Assembly (NCBI RefSeq): GCF_002077175.1
Contig: NZ_CP014943.1
Coordinates: 806,001 to 870,000, forward strand
DNA from: Colwellia sp. PAMC 21821
GTDB taxonomy: Bacteria > Pseudomonadota > Gammaproteobacteria > Enterobacterales > Alteromonadaceae
DNA length: 64,000 nucleotides
Direction of reading: 5' to 3'
This document shows positions 44,003-54,811 of the stretch, piece after piece. The notes under the pieces were generated by a model. It made no database searches, had not been told where the DNA came from, and saw only the letters and a list, made by a program, of their open reading frames with translations. Every line of letters starts with the position of its first letter. Position 1 is the stretch's first letter. Made by a program: the position numbers and the translations under genes.

Positions 44003-45865
44003 CTAAACCTCGTCTACTGAATGGCCAGAAAGTGCTGTTTTGATAGAAGAATCCATTCTACGTTCAGCAAATGTGGCAGTACTATTATTTAATTTCTCTA
44101 TTGCCGCTTCAACTTCATCGGCATTACCTGTTTGGCTTATCTTTTTAAGTGCAGCAATAGCATTATTGATTGCGCTACTCTCTGCGCCATTTAATAAAGC
44201 ACTATCAGCTAAAAGCGCCGCTTGAATCGACTCAATAACGCGTAAAGCTTCAACTTGCTGTTCTTTCAACATACGCACTTGCATATCTTGTTCAGCATTT
44301 TCCATAGAGTCTTTCAACATGTTAGTGATTTCATCAGCTTCTAAACCAAAGCTTGGTTTAACCGTGATACTCGACTCTACACCAGTTGATTTTTCCATGG
44401 CCGATACTTCTAGCAAACCATCTGCATCTACTTTAAAAGTAACACGAATATGGGCAGCACCCGCAGTCATTGCTGGAATGCCACGCAGTTCAAAGCGCGC
44501 TAACGAACGACAATCGTCAACTAGCTCACGTTCGCCTTGCAATACATGCACTGCCATGGCAGTTTGACCATCTTTAAAAGTGGTAAATTCTTGCGCTTTA
44601 GCCACTGGAATAGTGGTATTGCGCGTTATAACCTTTTCAACTAAGCCGCCCATAGTTTCTAGGCCTAATGATAAAGGAATAACATCTAGCAATAGCATAT
44701 CGCTATCTGGCTTATTGCCCGCTAATATATCTGCTTGAATAGCAGCGCCTAGCGCCACAACTTTGTCAGGGTCAATTGAGGTTAAGGGCTGTTGTTTGAA
44801 AAAGGTTTCTACTTCAGCACGCACTAATGGCACGCGCGTTGAACCGCCAACCATCACAACTTCAATCACATCATCAATAACCAGCTCTGCGTCTTTAACT
44901 GCCCGACGACATGCTCGCAATGTTTTCTTTACCAATGGTGCGATAAGTTGCTCAAACTCAACTCTGGTTAAACTGCCAGTCCACGATTTATTTTCTGCAA
45001 GTGATAACGAAACTTCAACATTATCGACGTTCGACAATTGCTCTTTGGCCAAACACGCTTGCTGAGTTAATTGTCGCTCCATTGACGTCGATAATGGACG
45101 CACTAAACCAGCTTTATTAATAAGATGTTCAACCAAAATGCCATCAAAATCGTCACCGCCCAGAGCAGAGTCGCCACCGGTCGCTAACACTTCAAATACA
45201 CCTTTATTTAAACGTAATATTGAAATATCAAATGTGCCGCCGCCCAGGTCATAAACAGCTACAACGCCTTCTTGCCCAGTGTCTAAGCCATAAGCAACGG
45301 CAGCCGCTGTTGGCTCGTTCAGTAAACGTAAGACATTAACGCCAGCTAATTTAGCCGCGTCTTTGGTGCTATGGCGTTGCGCATCATCAAAATAAGCAGG
45401 CACAGTAATGACCACACCGGTAAGCTCACCGCCTAACGATGATTCAGCGCGTTGCACTAAACTTTTAAGTATTTCTGCCGACACTTGTACTGGGTTCACG
45501 TCACCAGAACGAGTCGCAATTGAGGGATGATTTTCATCACCACAAAAGGCATAAGGAAGTGATGCATACTTGGTCGTAATATCGGCCTTAGAGCGACCAA
45601 TCAGGCGTTTTGCCGAGACGATAGTATTTTCAGGATCACTGACAGCGAACGCTTTTGCGTCATGGCCTACTAAAATACCATTGCTTTGATAACTCACTAC
45701 TGACGGTAAAATATCAAGGCCATTAGTATCAACAATAGTTTCAGCTAAGCCACTTTTTACGCTAGCGATTAAAGAGTTTGTCGTACCCAGGTCAATACCT
45801 GCGGCTAGTCGATGCTCGTGAGGAACGGTACTTTGCCCAGGTTCAGCGATTTGTAATAATGCCAT
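44003..45865 (-). CDS. hscA: Fe-S protein assembly chaperone HscA
   Basis: A 620-residue specialised Hsp70. The ATPase domain starts with [12 protein letters not shown] and includes [14 protein letters not shown] and [14 protein letters not shown]. The substrate domain follows from about residue 390. With HscB it recognises the LPPVK motif of IscU, which is present in the IscU gene of this operon, and drives cluster transfer. It is separated from hscB by 115 bp, more than other gaps in the operon. Confidence 0.97.
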   Translation of the reverse strand: MALLQIAEPGQSTVPHEHRLAAGIDLGTTNSLIASVKSGLAETIVDTNGLDILPSVVSYQSNGILVGHDAKAFAVSDPENTIVSAKRLIGRSKADITTKYASLPYAFCGDENHPSIATRSGDVNPVQVSAEILKSLVQRAESSLGGELTGVVITVPAYFDDAQRHSTKDAAKLAGVNVLRLLNEPTAAAVAYGLDTGQEGVVAVYDLGGGTFDISILRLNKGVFEVLATGGDSALGGDDFDGILVEHLINKAGLVRPLSTSMERQLTQQACLAKEQLSNVDNVEVSLSLAENKSWTGSLTRVEFEQLIAPLVKKTLRACRRAVKDAELVIDDVIEVVMVGGSTRVPLVRAEVETFFKQQPLTSIDPDKVVALGAAIQADILAGNKPDSDMLLLDVIPLSLGLETMGGLVEKVITRNTTIPVAKAQEFTTFKDGQTAMAVHVLQGERELVDDCRSLARFELRGIPAMTAGAAHIRVTFKVDADGLLEVSAMEKSTGVESSITVKPSFGLEADEITNMLKDSMENAEQDMQVRMLKEQQVEALRVIESIQAALLADSALLNGAESSAINNAIAALKKISQTGNADEVEAAIEKLNNSTATFAERRMDSSIKTALSGHSVDEV

Positions 45866-45980
45866 TGTAAAAGCTCGTTAGGTAATAGTTTTACGGATTT
45901 TTTATTAATAACTACATTGTTTTTAATAGCAAAGAAAATGCAGTTATTAACGTCTTAATTTTCTAGCTTAGTCATCTAGC

Positions 45981-46508
45981 CTAGTCATCAAGTAAAAACT
46001 CTTCGAGTTTATCGAGATCGACATGAAGCTTTTGATAAAATTTAAGTTTTCTTAAATTGTCACAGGCTAAGTTATTTGACTCGGCCGTGTTATCTGCCAA
46101 TTGAGTTTGCAATTGATTAAACAGTTGCTGGAATTCTGAATCAAACACTTGTGATACCTCTGATACAGCGGCGTCAACATCATCAGCATGCTTGACTTCA
46201 TCTAGCATTTCTCGCAATTCCATTTGATGCATTAAAAAACTCACATCACCAAAAGATGATTGCTCGCTAGGCATATTAACGCCACGCAATTCTAATAGAT
46301 ATTGCGCACGTTTTAGTGGTTTTTTTAGCGTTTGGTATGCATCATTAATCAGCGTAGATTTTTTCACGGCAAGCATTTGCTCTTGGCTTGAGCCATGAGC
46401 AAAGCGATCAGGATGTACTTTTTTTTGTAATGTTTGGTAAAGTGTTGAAAGCTTAGCCAAATCAAGTTCAAATTGAATGTCTAAACCAAATAATTCAAAA
46501 TAATTCAC
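45981..46508 (-). CDS. hscB: Co-chaperone HscB (J-domain protein)
   Basis: A 175-residue J-protein. The J-domain (about 1-75) carries the HPD motif in KVHPDRFAHGSSQEQ, and the C-terminal helical domain (about 85-170) binds IscU. It brings IscU to HscA and stimulates its ATPase. It lies 27 bp after iscA. Confidence 0.96.
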   Translation of the reverse strand: MNYFELFGLDIQFELDLAKLSTLYQTLQKKVHPDRFAHGSSQEQMLAVKKSTLINDAYQTLKKPLKRAQYLLELRGVNMPSEQSSFGDVSFLMHQMELREMLDEVKHADDVDAAVSEVSQVFDSEFQQLFNQLQTQLADNTAESNNLACDNLRKLKFYQKLHVDLDKLEEFLLDD

Positions 46509-46535
46509 AACAACTCCAGTGAAGTTAACTGATCA

Positions 46536-46859
46536 CTAAACATTAAAACTTTCACCACAGCCACATTCGCCTTTAGCGTTTGGGTTGGTGAATTTAAAGC
46601 CTTCGTTCAAACCTTCTTTAATAAAATCAAGTTCGATACCGTCAAGATAAACCAAGCTCTTGCCATCAATGATGATATTACAGTCATTGATAGAAAACAG
46701 CGTGTCGTCTTCATTTAGCTCATCTACAAATTCAAGTACATAAGCTAAACCAGAACAACCGGTTGTTTTAATACCTAATCGTAAACCAAGGCCCTTGCCT
46801 CGGTTTTCGATAAACGATTTTACCCTGTCAGATGCGGCAGGTGTCATCGTTACACTCAT
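46536..46859 (-). CDS. iscA: Iron-sulfur cluster assembly protein IscA
   Basis: A 107-residue A-type carrier. The three Cys ligands are in [10 protein letters not shown] and GECGCGESF near the C-terminus. The start sequence [17 protein letters not shown] is typical. It accepts clusters from IscU and passes them to [4Fe-4S] enzymes. It follows iscU by 14 bp. Confidence 0.97.
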   Translation of the reverse strand: MSVTMTPAASDRVKSFIENRGKGLGLRLGIKTTGCSGLAYVLEFVDELNEDDTLFSINDCNIIIDGKSLVYLDGIELDFIKEGLNEGFKFTNPNAKGECGCGESFNV

Positions 46860-46873
46860 AGTTAGTCTCCAGC

Positions 46874-47257
46874 TTAAGCTTTGTGCTTACTACGGTAATC
46901 TGCGATTGCCGCTTTGATTGCGTCTTCCGCTAGGATTGAACAGTGAATTTTAACTGGCGGTAAGGCAAGTTCTTCTGCAATAGCGGTGTTTTTGATTTCA
47001 CCTGCTTCATCAATTGATTTCCCTTTAACCCATTCTGTTACCAATGAGCTTGAGGCAATTGCAGAGCCACAACCGTAAGTTTTAAATTTAGCATCTTCGA
47101 TAATACCGTCAGCTGAAATTTTAAGTTGTAACTTCATCACGTCACCACATGCGGGTGCGCCAACCATACCAGTAGCAACTTGAGGGTCGTTTTTATCTAA
47201 AGAACCAACGTTGCGTGGATTTTCATAATGATCAATTACTTTTTCGCTATAAGCCAT
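46874..47257 (-). CDS. iscU: Iron-sulfur cluster scaffold IscU
   Basis: A 127-residue scaffold. The cluster Cys residues are in [20 protein letters not shown] and [10 protein letters not shown]; the LPPVK chaperone-binding motif stands just before the last. It receives sulfur from IscS and iron to build a [2Fe-2S] cluster. It follows iscS by 18 bp. Confidence 0.98.
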   Translation of the reverse strand: MAYSEKVIDHYENPRNVGSLDKNDPQVATGMVGAPACGDVMKLQLKISADGIIEDAKFKTYGCGSAIASSSLVTEWVKGKSIDEAGEIKNTAIAEELALPPVKIHCSILAEDAIKAAIADYRSKHKA

Positions 47258-47275
47258 AATATTTCTCCTAGTGCT

Positions 47276-48490
47276 CTAGTGAGCAGCCCACTCTATTGAG
47301 TCTAAATCGATACCGTCTTTGAACATTTCCCAAAGCGGTGACATGTCACGTAAATGGCCAATTGCCTTTTTAATCAGGTCAATGGCGTAATCTATTTCTT
47401 CTTCTGTTGTAAAACGACCGAAGCTAAAACGAATTGAGCTGTGCGCCATTTCATCATTTAGCCCTAATGCTCGAAGTACATAAGACGGTTCTAAACTTGC
47501 AGAAGTACAGGCAGAACCTGAAGATACTGCTAAGTCTTTCAACGCCATAATTAACGATTCGCCTTCAACAAAGTTGAAGCTAACATTTAAGTTACCTGGG
47601 TAACGTTTGTCAGCGTCGCCGTTAATAAAAACTTGTTCCATATCGTTTAAACCTGCCCATAAACGATCACGCATTTTTGTCACGTGTGCTTCGTCTTGTG
47701 CTAGCTCTTCTTTGGCAATTCTAAATGCTTCGCCCATACCCACGATTTGGTGAGTTGCTAGTGTGCCAGAACGCATACCACGCTCATGACCACCGCCGTG
47801 CATTTGAGATTCAAGACGAACTCGAGGTTTACGACTAACATAAAGTGCGCCAATACCTTTTGGACCATAAATTTTATGAGCCGAGAAAGACATTAAATCA
47901 ACTTTTAAATGCTGTAAGTCAATGTTGATTTTACCGGCACTTTGCGCAGCATCAACATGGAATATAATTTTACGTGCACGACACATTTCGCCAATTTCGG
48001 CAATATCTTGAATAACACCAATTTCGTTATTCACATGCATAATACTGACCAATACAGTGTCATCACGCATAGCATCGTTTAATTTGTTTAAATCAATTAA
48101 ACCATTACTTTCAGGATCAAGGTAGGTTACTTCAAAACCTTGACGTTCAAGCTCACGACAAGTATCTAATACCGCTTTATGTTCAGTTTTACAGGTAATA
48201 ATGTGCTTACCTTTTTTGCTGTAAAACTTAGCTGCACCTTTAATACCAAGGTTGTTCGACTCTGTCGCACCTGAGGTAATTACAATTTCGCGTGGGTCAG
48301 CATTAATCAAATCAGCAATTTGATTACGTGCGATATCAACCGCTTCTTCTGCTTGCCAGCCGAATTTGTGTGAACGTGATGCTGGGTTTCCGTAAAAACC
48401 ATCAGTGGTCATGTATTGCATCATTTTTTCAGCTACACGTTTATCTACCGGTGTGGTCGCTGAGTAATCAAAATAAATAGGAAGCTTCAT
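47276..48490 (-). CDS. iscS: Cysteine desulfurase IscS
   Basis: A 404-residue PLP enzyme of class V aminotransferase fold. The PLP lysine is in [14 protein letters not shown] and the catalytic Cys in [17 protein letters not shown]. It moves sulfur from cysteine to IscU and to tRNA thiolation enzymes. It is second in the operon, 29 bp after iscR. Confidence 0.98.
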   Translation of the reverse strand: MKLPIYFDYSATTPVDKRVAEKMMQYMTTDGFYGNPASRSHKFGWQAEEAVDIARNQIADLINADPREIVITSGATESNNLGIKGAAKFYSKKGKHIITCKTEHKAVLDTCRELERQGFEVTYLDPESNGLIDLNKLNDAMRDDTVLVSIMHVNNEIGVIQDIAEIGEMCRARKIIFHVDAAQSAGKINIDLQHLKVDLMSFSAHKIYGPKGIGALYVSRKPRVRLESQMHGGGHERGMRSGTLATHQIVGMGEAFRIAKEELAQDEAHVTKMRDRLWAGLNDMEQVFINGDADKRYPGNLNVSFNFVEGESLIMALKDLAVSSGSACTSASLEPSYVLRALGLNDEMAHSSIRFSFGRFTTEEEIDYAIDLIKKAIGHLRDMSPLWEMFKDGIDLDSIEWAAH

Positions 48491-48519
48491 TGATTAATAT
48501 TCTCCAATTGTACTAGCGA

Positions 48520-49029
48520 TTAATGCCAGTCATTCATAATATTGCGAGTGGTAATTAAGGTCTCTAACGAAGGTGATTTTCGAGCTTTCGCTGTCGCTTC
48601 ATCTTGTCGTTGTGACACTATTTTTACATTTCGTTGCTCGACGAGCTCGGCAAGTGAAATGCTTTTTAAAAAATCTTCAATTCTATCGCTTAAATCAGTC
48701 CATAAATAATGCGTTAAGCATTGTTGACCGTCTTGACAGTTACCTGTACCACCACATTTAGTGGCATTGATACTTTCATCTACAGCGTTGATAACATCAG
48801 CAACCGTAATTTGCGCCGAACATTGCCCTAAACGATAGCCGCCACCTGGGCCACGAACACTATTAACCAGTCCGTATTTTCTAAGTCGAGAAAAAAGTTG
48901 CTCTAAGTATGATAAAGATATGCCTTGGCGTTCAGAAATATCAGCCAATGGCACAGGACCTGTTACGGCATGTATAGCCACATCAAGCATCGCTGTTACC
49001 GCATATCGGCCTTTAGACGTCAATTTCAT
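48520..49029 (-). CDS. iscR: Iron-sulfur cluster regulator IscR
   Basis: A 169-residue Rrf2-family regulator. The winged helix is at the N-terminus ([21 protein letters not shown], then [25 protein letters not shown]) and the three cluster Cys residues are in [13 protein letters not shown]. In E. coli the [2Fe-2S] form represses the isc operon at type-1 sites; one is visible upstream at 49089-49113. The ribosome site AGGGG lies about 7 bases before the ATG. Confidence 0.97.
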   Translation of the reverse strand: MKLTSKGRYAVTAMLDVAIHAVTGPVPLADISERQGISLSYLEQLFSRLRKYGLVNSVRGPGGGYRLGQCSAQITVADVINAVDESINATKCGGTGNCQDGQQCLTHYLWTDLSDRIEDFLKSISLAELVEQRNVKIVSQRQDEATAKARKSPSLETLITTRNIMNDWH

Positions 49030-49056
49030 TTACTACCCCTATCAATTTGCTGCGCA

Positions 49057-49113
49057 ATTTTACATAACCTTATAAAATAGTCAACTAAATACCCGAGTGA
49101 TTTACTCAAGTAT
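49057..49113 (-). promoter_or_regulatory. isc promoter with an IscR type-1-like site
   Basis: Reading on the - strand, -35 TTGACT (49079-49084) and -10 TAAAAT (49057-49062) are 16 bp apart, 28 bases upstream of iscR. Just upstream, 49089-49113 matches the 25-bp IscR type-1 consensus at 23 positions. The two differences are symmetric, giving GAGT...ACTC where the consensus has GACT...AGTC. This supports autoregulation by holo-IscR. Confidence 0.78.
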
Positions 49114-49150
49114 TCTACGCGGGTTAAATAATTAGTCAATAAAAAGGAGG

Positions 49151-49180
49151 AACATTAGCGGTTTTTATCGCCCTAATGTT
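49151..49180 (-). terminator. Probable intrinsic terminator after cysE
   Basis: On the - strand AACATTAG and CTAATGTT pair around a 14-base loop and are followed by CCTCC and a T5 run. It separates cysE from the isc promoter. Confidence 0.62.
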
Positions 49181-49270
49181 TAAGTTACCTGTGCATAAAT
49201 AGCGCTATCACAAGGAAAATATACTAATACTGTTTATGAATATATCTACCTTGCAAATGACAAAATTTCG

Positions 49271-50080
49271 CTAGATTGTTGGGTCAAAAGATTCTGTCAC
49301 ACTTTCTCGACGTTTTGCTGCTGCTTTTTCATCTTCGTCAAACTCACCCACCCTTAATTCAGGTAATGCTTCTTGGCAAACTTCACCGCCGAGTTGATTT
49401 ACTTCTCGACATAAATCAGACACTTTATTGTCCATTAAATGCATATGATCAAGTAAACGACCGATAGCTTTAGCGACCGGATCAGGGTTATCGGTAGCAA
49501 CAGCATAAGCATCAAAGCCATATTTTTTTGCTACTTTCTCACGCTTTTCAGCGTCACCTTTATCCTTGCTTGAATTAACGATACGCGCTGGAATACCAAC
49601 CGCTGTTGCATTTTCAGGTACATCTTTTACTACCACTGAGTTAGAGCCAACTTTGCCGTTCTTACCAATAGTAATTGGACCTAAAATTTTAGCGCCTGCA
49701 CCAATAACAACATTGTCCATTAAGGTCGGATGACGTTTGCCTTCTTTCCAACTTGTGCCGCCTAACGTAACGCCTTGGTAAAGTGTTACGTCATCACCTA
49801 TTTCTGCTGTGCCACCAATAACCACGCCCATGCCATGGTCAATAAAAAATCGTCGACCAATGGTAGCACCCGGATGGATCTCAATGCCGGTTAACCAACG
49901 GGAAAAAGTCGACAGCGAACGCGCTAACCATTTCCAGTTATATCTCCACAAACGATGGCTTATACGATGAAACCAAACAGCATGTAAACCGGGGTAGTTA
50001 GTTAAAATTTCAAATACATTGCGTGCTGCAGGATCTCGGTCGAATACACTGTTTATATCTTCTTTCATGCGGTCAAACAT
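49271..50080 (-). CDS. cysE: Serine O-acetyltransferase
   Basis: A 269-residue acetyltransferase. A helical N-terminal domain (about 1-60) leads to left-handed beta-helix repeats, with [24 protein letters not shown] carrying the catalytic His and Asp, then [22 protein letters not shown]. The charged C-terminal tail is fairly long. It makes O-acetylserine from serine and acetyl-CoA, the first step to cysteine, the sulfur source of IscS. The gene lies directly upstream of iscR, a common arrangement in gammaproteobacteria, and 71 bp after trmJ. Confidence 0.95.
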   Translation of the reverse strand: MFDRMKEDINSVFDRDPAARNVFEILTNYPGLHAVWFHRISHRLWRYNWKWLARSLSTFSRWLTGIEIHPGATIGRRFFIDHGMGVVIGGTAEIGDDVTLYQGVTLGGTSWKEGKRHPTLMDNVVIGAGAKILGPITIGKNGKVGSNSVVVKDVPENATAVGIPARIVNSSKDKGDAEKREKVAKKYGFDAYAVATDNPDPVAKAIGRLLDHMHLMDNKVSDLCREVNQLGGEVCQEALPELRVGEFDEDEKAAAKRRESVTESFDPTI

Positions 50081-50151
50081 ACAACGTTCCTTAATTCTCT
50101 AGCCAATAACCATGGTGAATAACTTATTTAAATTGCCAACCAAAGCGATGA

Positions 50152-50913
50152 TTAATCTTTATTTTCTTCAGTGTTAGAGCTTTTCGCAGCGCGATCAACT
50201 GAGGCTAAAATACCACGCATCATTTTCAATTCTTTTACATCTGGTCGAGCACGATTAAACAAACGACGCAGCTTGGTCATCACCAAACCAGGATGACTAG
50301 GCACAATAAAGCCAGTTAGCTTAAGTGCATTTTCAAAATGCTGATAAAAGCGCTCTGTTTCATCAACAAGGGGATATTCTTCCTGGTCATTTGACGTAAA
50401 AGCTTGTTCTTGATGGATCAAGAAGCTAGTCCGCACTTCATAACTTAACGTTTGTACCGCCATTGCTAAATTTAAAGAGCTATATTCAGGGTTAGCTGGA
50501 ATTTGTACATGAAAGTGACATAGCTGTAATTCTTCATTCGTTAAACCACTACTCTCTCGACCAAAAACTAATGCTACAGGATACTCTTGTGCTTCTGTGA
50601 TCAGTTTTTCACCACAACCGCGAGGTTCTAACATCGGCCAAGGCAATGTGCGAGAACGAGCACTTGTGCCAACCACTAAGCCACAATCATCAATTGCTTC
50701 TTCAAGGGTCGATACAACTCTGGCATTTTTCAACACATCAGTTGCACCTGCTGCTAAAGCCTGTGCTTGACCATTAGGCATTTCAATCGGGTCAACTAAA
50801 ACAAGATCTGTTAAGCCCATTGTTTTCATGGCACGAGCGGCAGAGCCTATATTACGACAATCTGAGGTATTAACGAGAACGATACGTACTTTACTTAATA
50901 AAGAATCTGACAT
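50152..50913 (-). CDS. trmJ: tRNA (cytidine/uridine-32-2'-O)-methyltransferase TrmJ
   Basis: A 253-residue SPOUT methyltransferase. The N-terminal [33 protein letters not shown], the [15 protein letters not shown] loop and the [21 protein letters not shown] segment form the knotted SAM site. The C-terminal extension is that of TrmJ. It methylates the ribose of nucleotide 32 in several tRNAs. It is divergent from suhB, the order known from E. coli. Confidence 0.96.
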   Translation of the reverse strand: MSDSLLSKVRIVLVNTSDCRNIGSAARAMKTMGLTDLVLVDPIEMPNGQAQALAAGATDVLKNARVVSTLEEAIDDCGLVVGTSARSRTLPWPMLEPRGCGEKLITEAQEYPVALVFGRESSGLTNEELQLCHFHVQIPANPEYSSLNLAMAVQTLSYEVRTSFLIHQEQAFTSNDQEEYPLVDETERFYQHFENALKLTGFIVPSHPGLVMTKLRRLFNRARPDVKELKMMRGILASVDRAAKSSNTEENKD

Positions 50914-51316
50914 TATCTACACTTACTTAATTCGAAGGCAATATCCCGTTAGCACTTTTATAATTGGCTAAGGTCATTACCTATCTAGACGGCTAAAATT
51001 GTCGATAATGTTAACACAGAACATTATCCTTGTACTGTGAAAAAATCAGCCCTTTTGCGTGTTTATCAATCTGGGCTAGTTCTTTTTCTTATAAGGTAAA
51101 GAAAACATAGTAACTTAGACATCCTATGCTATTACTTTATTTAGCCTCATCAACATCAGTTGCTGAATAATAAATAAGAATGTCGCAAATTGATAATTAG
51201 TTTGCTATAATTCGCGCGCTTAATTTTGGGGGTTCATCTCAGTATGACTTTTAAAATTAACCTCGTTCTTTTACATAGCTGTTTATGACATTTTACAACA
51301 TATAGGGTAGTCGATA
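50914..51316. other. Divergent promoter region between trmJ and suhB
   Basis: About 400 bp. An extended -10 element, TTTGCTATAAT (TATAAT at 51206-51211), likely starts the suhB transcript and would give a leader of about 100 bases. No riboswitch-like fold was recognised, and no clear -35 or trmJ promoter stood out. Confidence 0.5.
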
Positions 51317-52120
51317 ATGCATCCGATGCTAAATATTGCCGTGCGCTCTGCACGTGCTGCGGGCAAAGTAATTCTGCGCGCTTTTGAACAAGTAGATAAG
51401 ATTGAAATTGAATCTAAGGGTACTAACGATATCGTTACTAATGTTGATATAAGTGCTGAACTAGCTATTGTTGAAACAATTCAAAAATCTTACCCACACC
51501 ACACCATTATTGGTGAAGAGTGTGGCATTATAGAAGGTAAAGAAAGTGACTATCAGTGGATTATTGATCCATTAGACGGTACTTCTAACTTCGTTAAAGG
51601 TATTCCACACTTTGCGGTTTCAATCGCTTTAAAAGTTAAAGGAAAATTAGATCAATCAGTGATCTACGATCCTATTCGTGGTGAGTTATTTACGGCAAGT
51701 CGTGGTAAAGGTGCTCAATTAAACGGTTTCCGTATTCGCGTGAAACAATCTAAAGAACTTAAAGGTTCTATTTTAGCGACAGGCTTCCCTTTCAAACATA
51801 AGCAACACACTAATGCTTATTTAGAAATGTTTAAAACACTTTTCGGTAAAACATCAGATATGCGTCGCGCTGGCTCTGCCGCGTTAGATTTAGCATATGT
51901 TGCTGCTGGACGCGTTGACGGTTATTTCGAAATTGGCTTAAAGCCATGGGATACTGCTGCTGGTGAATTAATGGTCATCGAAGCTGGTGGTTTAGTCACT
52001 GACTTTGTTGGTGGTCATAATCACAGCAACTCGGGTAACATAGTTGCAAGTAGCCCACGTTTAGCCAAAGAAATCTTAAAAGATATTCGCCCTCATTTAG
52101 GTGAAGCTCTAAGCAAATAA
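51317..52120 (+). CDS. suhB: Inositol-1-monophosphatase SuhB
   Basis: A 267-residue phosphatase of the Li-sensitive family. Metal-site motifs are visible: GEECGIIEG, WIIDPLDGTSNFVKGIP and the C-terminal WDTAAGELMVIEAGG. In E. coli SuhB also joins the rRNA antitermination complex. An AGGGTAG ribosome site precedes the ATG. It is a single gene with its own terminator. Confidence 0.96.
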   Translation: MHPMLNIAVRSARAAGKVILRAFEQVDKIEIESKGTNDIVTNVDISAELAIVETIQKSYPHHTIIGEECGIIEGKESDYQWIIDPLDGTSNFVKGIPHFAVSIALKVKGKLDQSVIYDPIRGELFTASRGKGAQLNGFRIRVKQSKELKGSILATGFPFKHKQHTNAYLEMFKTLFGKTSDMRRAGSAALDLAYVAAGRVDGYFEIGLKPWDTAAGELMVIEAGGLVTDFVGGHNHSNSGNIVASSPRLAKEILKDIRPHLGEALSK

Positions 52121-52137
52121 CGCTTAGTACTTACCGT

Positions 52138-52164
52138 AAAAAAGCGCCTTCTGGCGCTTTTTTT
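52138..52164 (+). terminator. Intrinsic terminator of suhB
   Basis: AAAAAAGCGCC and GGCGCTTTTTTT pair around TTCT, ending in seven T. The stem is short, GC-rich and strong. Confidence 0.94.
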
Positions 52165-52206
52165 GTGCCTGAAATATAGCAAGGCTGAGTAATCACTTAT
52201 AAAGTG

Positions 52207-52837
52207 GGGTCAGATACACATTTAGTTATTCAGCCCCTAAAACTGCACCATTGTAAGTAGAGATTAAATTTTACAGGGAGAAGAGAATGAGAAAAGAATG
52301 AGGGTTTCAGCGGCATAATGATGATTTTGCGCTTCCTCCTTAAGTCCTCTTTGTTTTCTCCCTGTGAATAAATGTTGTCCATGACAAAATATAAAAACAT
52401 ATAAAGTAGGCTCAGGTACACATTAGTTAACGTGTAAAACAACGATGAAAATGGTTCACACGGAGAAAACAAAGAGGACTGAATGAACTGAACACAGGAA
52501 AAAACTTGTCAGCTAATTTCGCTAATTTATCGAATTAAAGACCTTTGTTTTTAATTCAGGGAATTGGTGTAATTGGTTGGCGGTGTCTAAAAAATAAAAG
52601 ATATTCTACCACCGAGGCACCGAGGCACCGAGGGACTACGTCCTGCACAGAGAAGAGCTAAGACCCCGAAAAAAAATTATGGGGTAAGATCTTACAATTC
52701 ATGTTACTTATTTTTTTGTAACTTCTCGGTGTAGCGCATAGCGCCTCGGTGCCTCGGTGATAGGATATTTTGAACTATTGTTTTTACCTTAGAGTGCTCG
52801 GTGGTAAAAGGTTTAACTTTAGGCGACAACTAACTTG
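52207..52837 (+). repeat. 640-bp tandem non-coding repeat, unit 1
   Basis: This unit is more than 90 percent identical by eye to 54190-54811. The start GGGTCAGATAC recurs at 52847, so the period is 640 bp. Inside is a long hairpin: the arms (52600-52653 and 52722-52768) share ACCGAGGCACCGAGG, and each has its own small palindrome, GGACTACGTCC or GCGCTATGCGC. Complementary stretches TTTTACAGGGAG and CTCCCTGTGAAT lie near the start. No convincing gene is present, though a frame of 80 codons exists on the - strand. It fills 52167-52857. Confidence 0.85.
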
Positions 52838-52857
52838 TATAAAGTGGGGTCAGATAC

Positions 52858-54189
52858 TGAGCGATCCCCACAAAATATCAGAGTCTCTCAATGATATAAG
52901 CTCCACCAAATAAGTGGAGCTGCCTGACCGCTTTTAAAAACGTCTTTATCGTTAACTTTGCATACCTGTCCGCAACAACGCGCAGTCCAATAAAATGCAG
53001 CGATAGTATTGTGTCACTCTTCAAGCTGTTAGCTTGGTATTGCCTATGTTTATTCTCATTTTTTGTCGCTAATCCTATCGCCATTAATAACCAGTGCGCA
53101 ATGCTTGATAATAGAATGAGTATGGATAATCTACTCGTTTTAGTTGTTTTATTGTACTCAAATCCTTGCCCGAATTGATGACTTTTCATATCTCGAAATC
53201 CTTCTTCAATTTGCATACGTAAACGATAAATTTTCATGACTCGTTTTGCTAATTGTTTCCCCTGTGGCAACGATGTAGCCAATAGCCATGGGTCGTTTCC
53301 TGACTTTCTATAAGTCTTTGAGGTTTTTGATTTCCTCGGTGCACCTAGTTGATTCATATCTTTTCTTCCTTTCTTTTTCTGCTTATAAAGTACTAATCGA
53401 CATTTCAAAGGATTGCTTCTGGCAATGGTCCCAGAATAAGACGTCGGACAGGTGGTTGCCCGTTTGTAAAAATGGGTAATGCTCTGCCAATTTGAATCAT
53501 CTAAACTATAGAAGTTCGGCAAACGTGCTCTTCCTACATAATCCCAGCCCCTAGCTGATACCGATCGAAACCAAGGTGTTTTAAATCCTGCATCACTGAC
53601 AATAATAGGGCAGCAGTCTTTATCGATAACCTTTGCTAAATGGCTCAAAAATTTAATGTGCGTTTGGGGTTTTTCTTTAGTGCTAATGTCGTGCACTTCT
53701 TCATAAACACATATACCTCTTCCATGTGACGCTAAAGTAGCGCGCAGTAAGAAATGGCCTTTATACTCATCTAAATCGGACCAATCGACTAAGATAATCG
53801 GCCGCTTGGCTTTGCCAACCGTGTATTTGGCGAGTTCTTGGTAAATAGAAAAGGACTCATTTTGTAAATTGGTGTTAGATAACAATCTATCAGCGCGTTT
53901 TATCCGGTGCTTTTCTTTTGCTTTAGAATTTATTCCTCTACCAAGGTTAGTCACCGTGGCTGAGGCACCATTTAATAAGCTATCAACTGAACTTATTAAT
54001 GAAGTTCTGCGACGGGCGTGCATTTTAGGGGTGACAAGCGTAATTGTTTTCTTCAAAATAGAGCGGACATTCATGGCGTTTCCTGGTTGTATTTGTTTGG
54101 CGATAGATCTGATCACTAAACGTCATGAATGTTCCCTGCTTTTTAAATTATTTTATTGATTCTTATCGTTTATTTGTGGGGATAGGTCA
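52858..54189 (-). mobile_element. IS4-family insertion sequence, 1332 bp
   Basis: The ends are inverted repeats: TGAGCGATCCCCACAAA at 52858 and, reading inward from 54189, TGACCTATCCCCACAAA, identical at 15 of 17 positions. Directly outside both ends is the same 11-bp sequence GGGTCAGATAC (52847-52857 and 54190-54200), a target duplication of the size usual for IS4 elements. The target was the first bases of the second 640-bp repeat unit. One intact transposase gene reads on the - strand. Confidence 0.94.
52878..54074 (-). CDS. IS4-family transposase
   Basis: A DDE transposase of about 398 residues. Asp residues are in ILVDWSDLDEYKG and PIIVSDAGFKTPWF; the Glu lies in YRLRMQIEEGFRDMK, the Y-(2)-R-(3)-E-(6)-K signature of IS4. 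I use the ATG at 54074, since an AGGAAA ribosome site stands 6 bases upstream; the frame is open from a GTG at 54116. The N-terminal helix-rich part (MNVRSILKKTITLVTPKMHARRRTSL) should bind the ends. The gene is intact, so the element may be mobile. Confidence 0.94.
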   Translation of the reverse strand: MNVRSILKKTITLVTPKMHARRRTSLISSVDSLLNGASATVTNLGRGINSKAKEKHRIKRADRLLSNTNLQNESFSIYQELAKYTVGKAKRPIILVDWSDLDEYKGHFLLRATLASHGRGICVYEEVHDISTKEKPQTHIKFLSHLAKVIDKDCCPIIVSDAGFKTPWFRSVSARGWDYVGRARLPNFYSLDDSNWQSITHFYKRATTCPTSYSGTIARSNPLKCRLVLYKQKKKGRKDMNQLGAPRKSKTSKTYRKSGNDPWLLATSLPQGKQLAKRVMKIYRLRMQIEEGFRDMKSHQFGQGFEYNKTTKTSRLSILILLSSIAHWLLMAIGLATKNENKHRQYQANSLKSDTILSLHFIGLRVVADRYAKLTIKTFLKAVRQLHLFGGAYIIERL

Positions 54190-54811
54190 GGGTCAGATAC
54201 ACATTTAGTTATTCAGCCCCTAAAGCTGCACCATTGTAAGTAGAGATTAAATTTTACAGGGAGAAGAGAATGAGAAAAGAATGAGGGTTTCAGCGGCATA
54301 ATGATGATTTTGCGCTTCCTCCTTCAGTCCTCTTTGTTTTCTCCCTGTGAATAAATATTGTCCATGACAAAATATAAAAACATATAAAGTAGGCTCAGGT
54401 ACACATTAGTTAACGTGTAAAACAACGATGAAAATGGTTCACACGGAGAATAGAATGAGGACTGAATGAGCTGAACACAGGAAAAAACTTGTCAGCTAAT
54501 TTCGCTAACTTATCGAATTAAAGACCTTGGTTTTTAATTTGGGGAATTGGTGTAATTGGTTGGCGGTGTCTAAAACATAAAAGATATTCTACCACCGAGG
54601 CTCCGAGGGACTTCGTCCTGCACAGAGAAGAGCTAAGACCCCGAAAAAAAATTATGGGGTAAGATCTTACAATTCATGTTACTTATTTTTTGTAACTTCT
54701 CGGTGTAGCGCATAGCGCCTCGGTGCCTCGGTGGTAGGATATTTTGAACTATTGTTTTTACCTTAGAGTGCTCGGTGGTAAAAAGTTTAACTTTAGGCGA
54801 CAACTAACTTG
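54190..54811 (+). repeat. 640-bp tandem non-coding repeat, unit 2
   Basis: This copy is near-identical to 52207-52837. It is shorter by about 10 bases, mainly because the CACCGAG run is reduced from three copies to two. It begins with the IS4 target duplication and ends CAACTAACTTG, running directly into a third, diverged copy. Confidence 0.85.

Noticed and set aside
52230..52472. An 80-codon - strand frame in the 640-bp repeat
   Set aside because: Unit 2 has changes in the matching stretch and the translation looks random; no ribosome site was seen.
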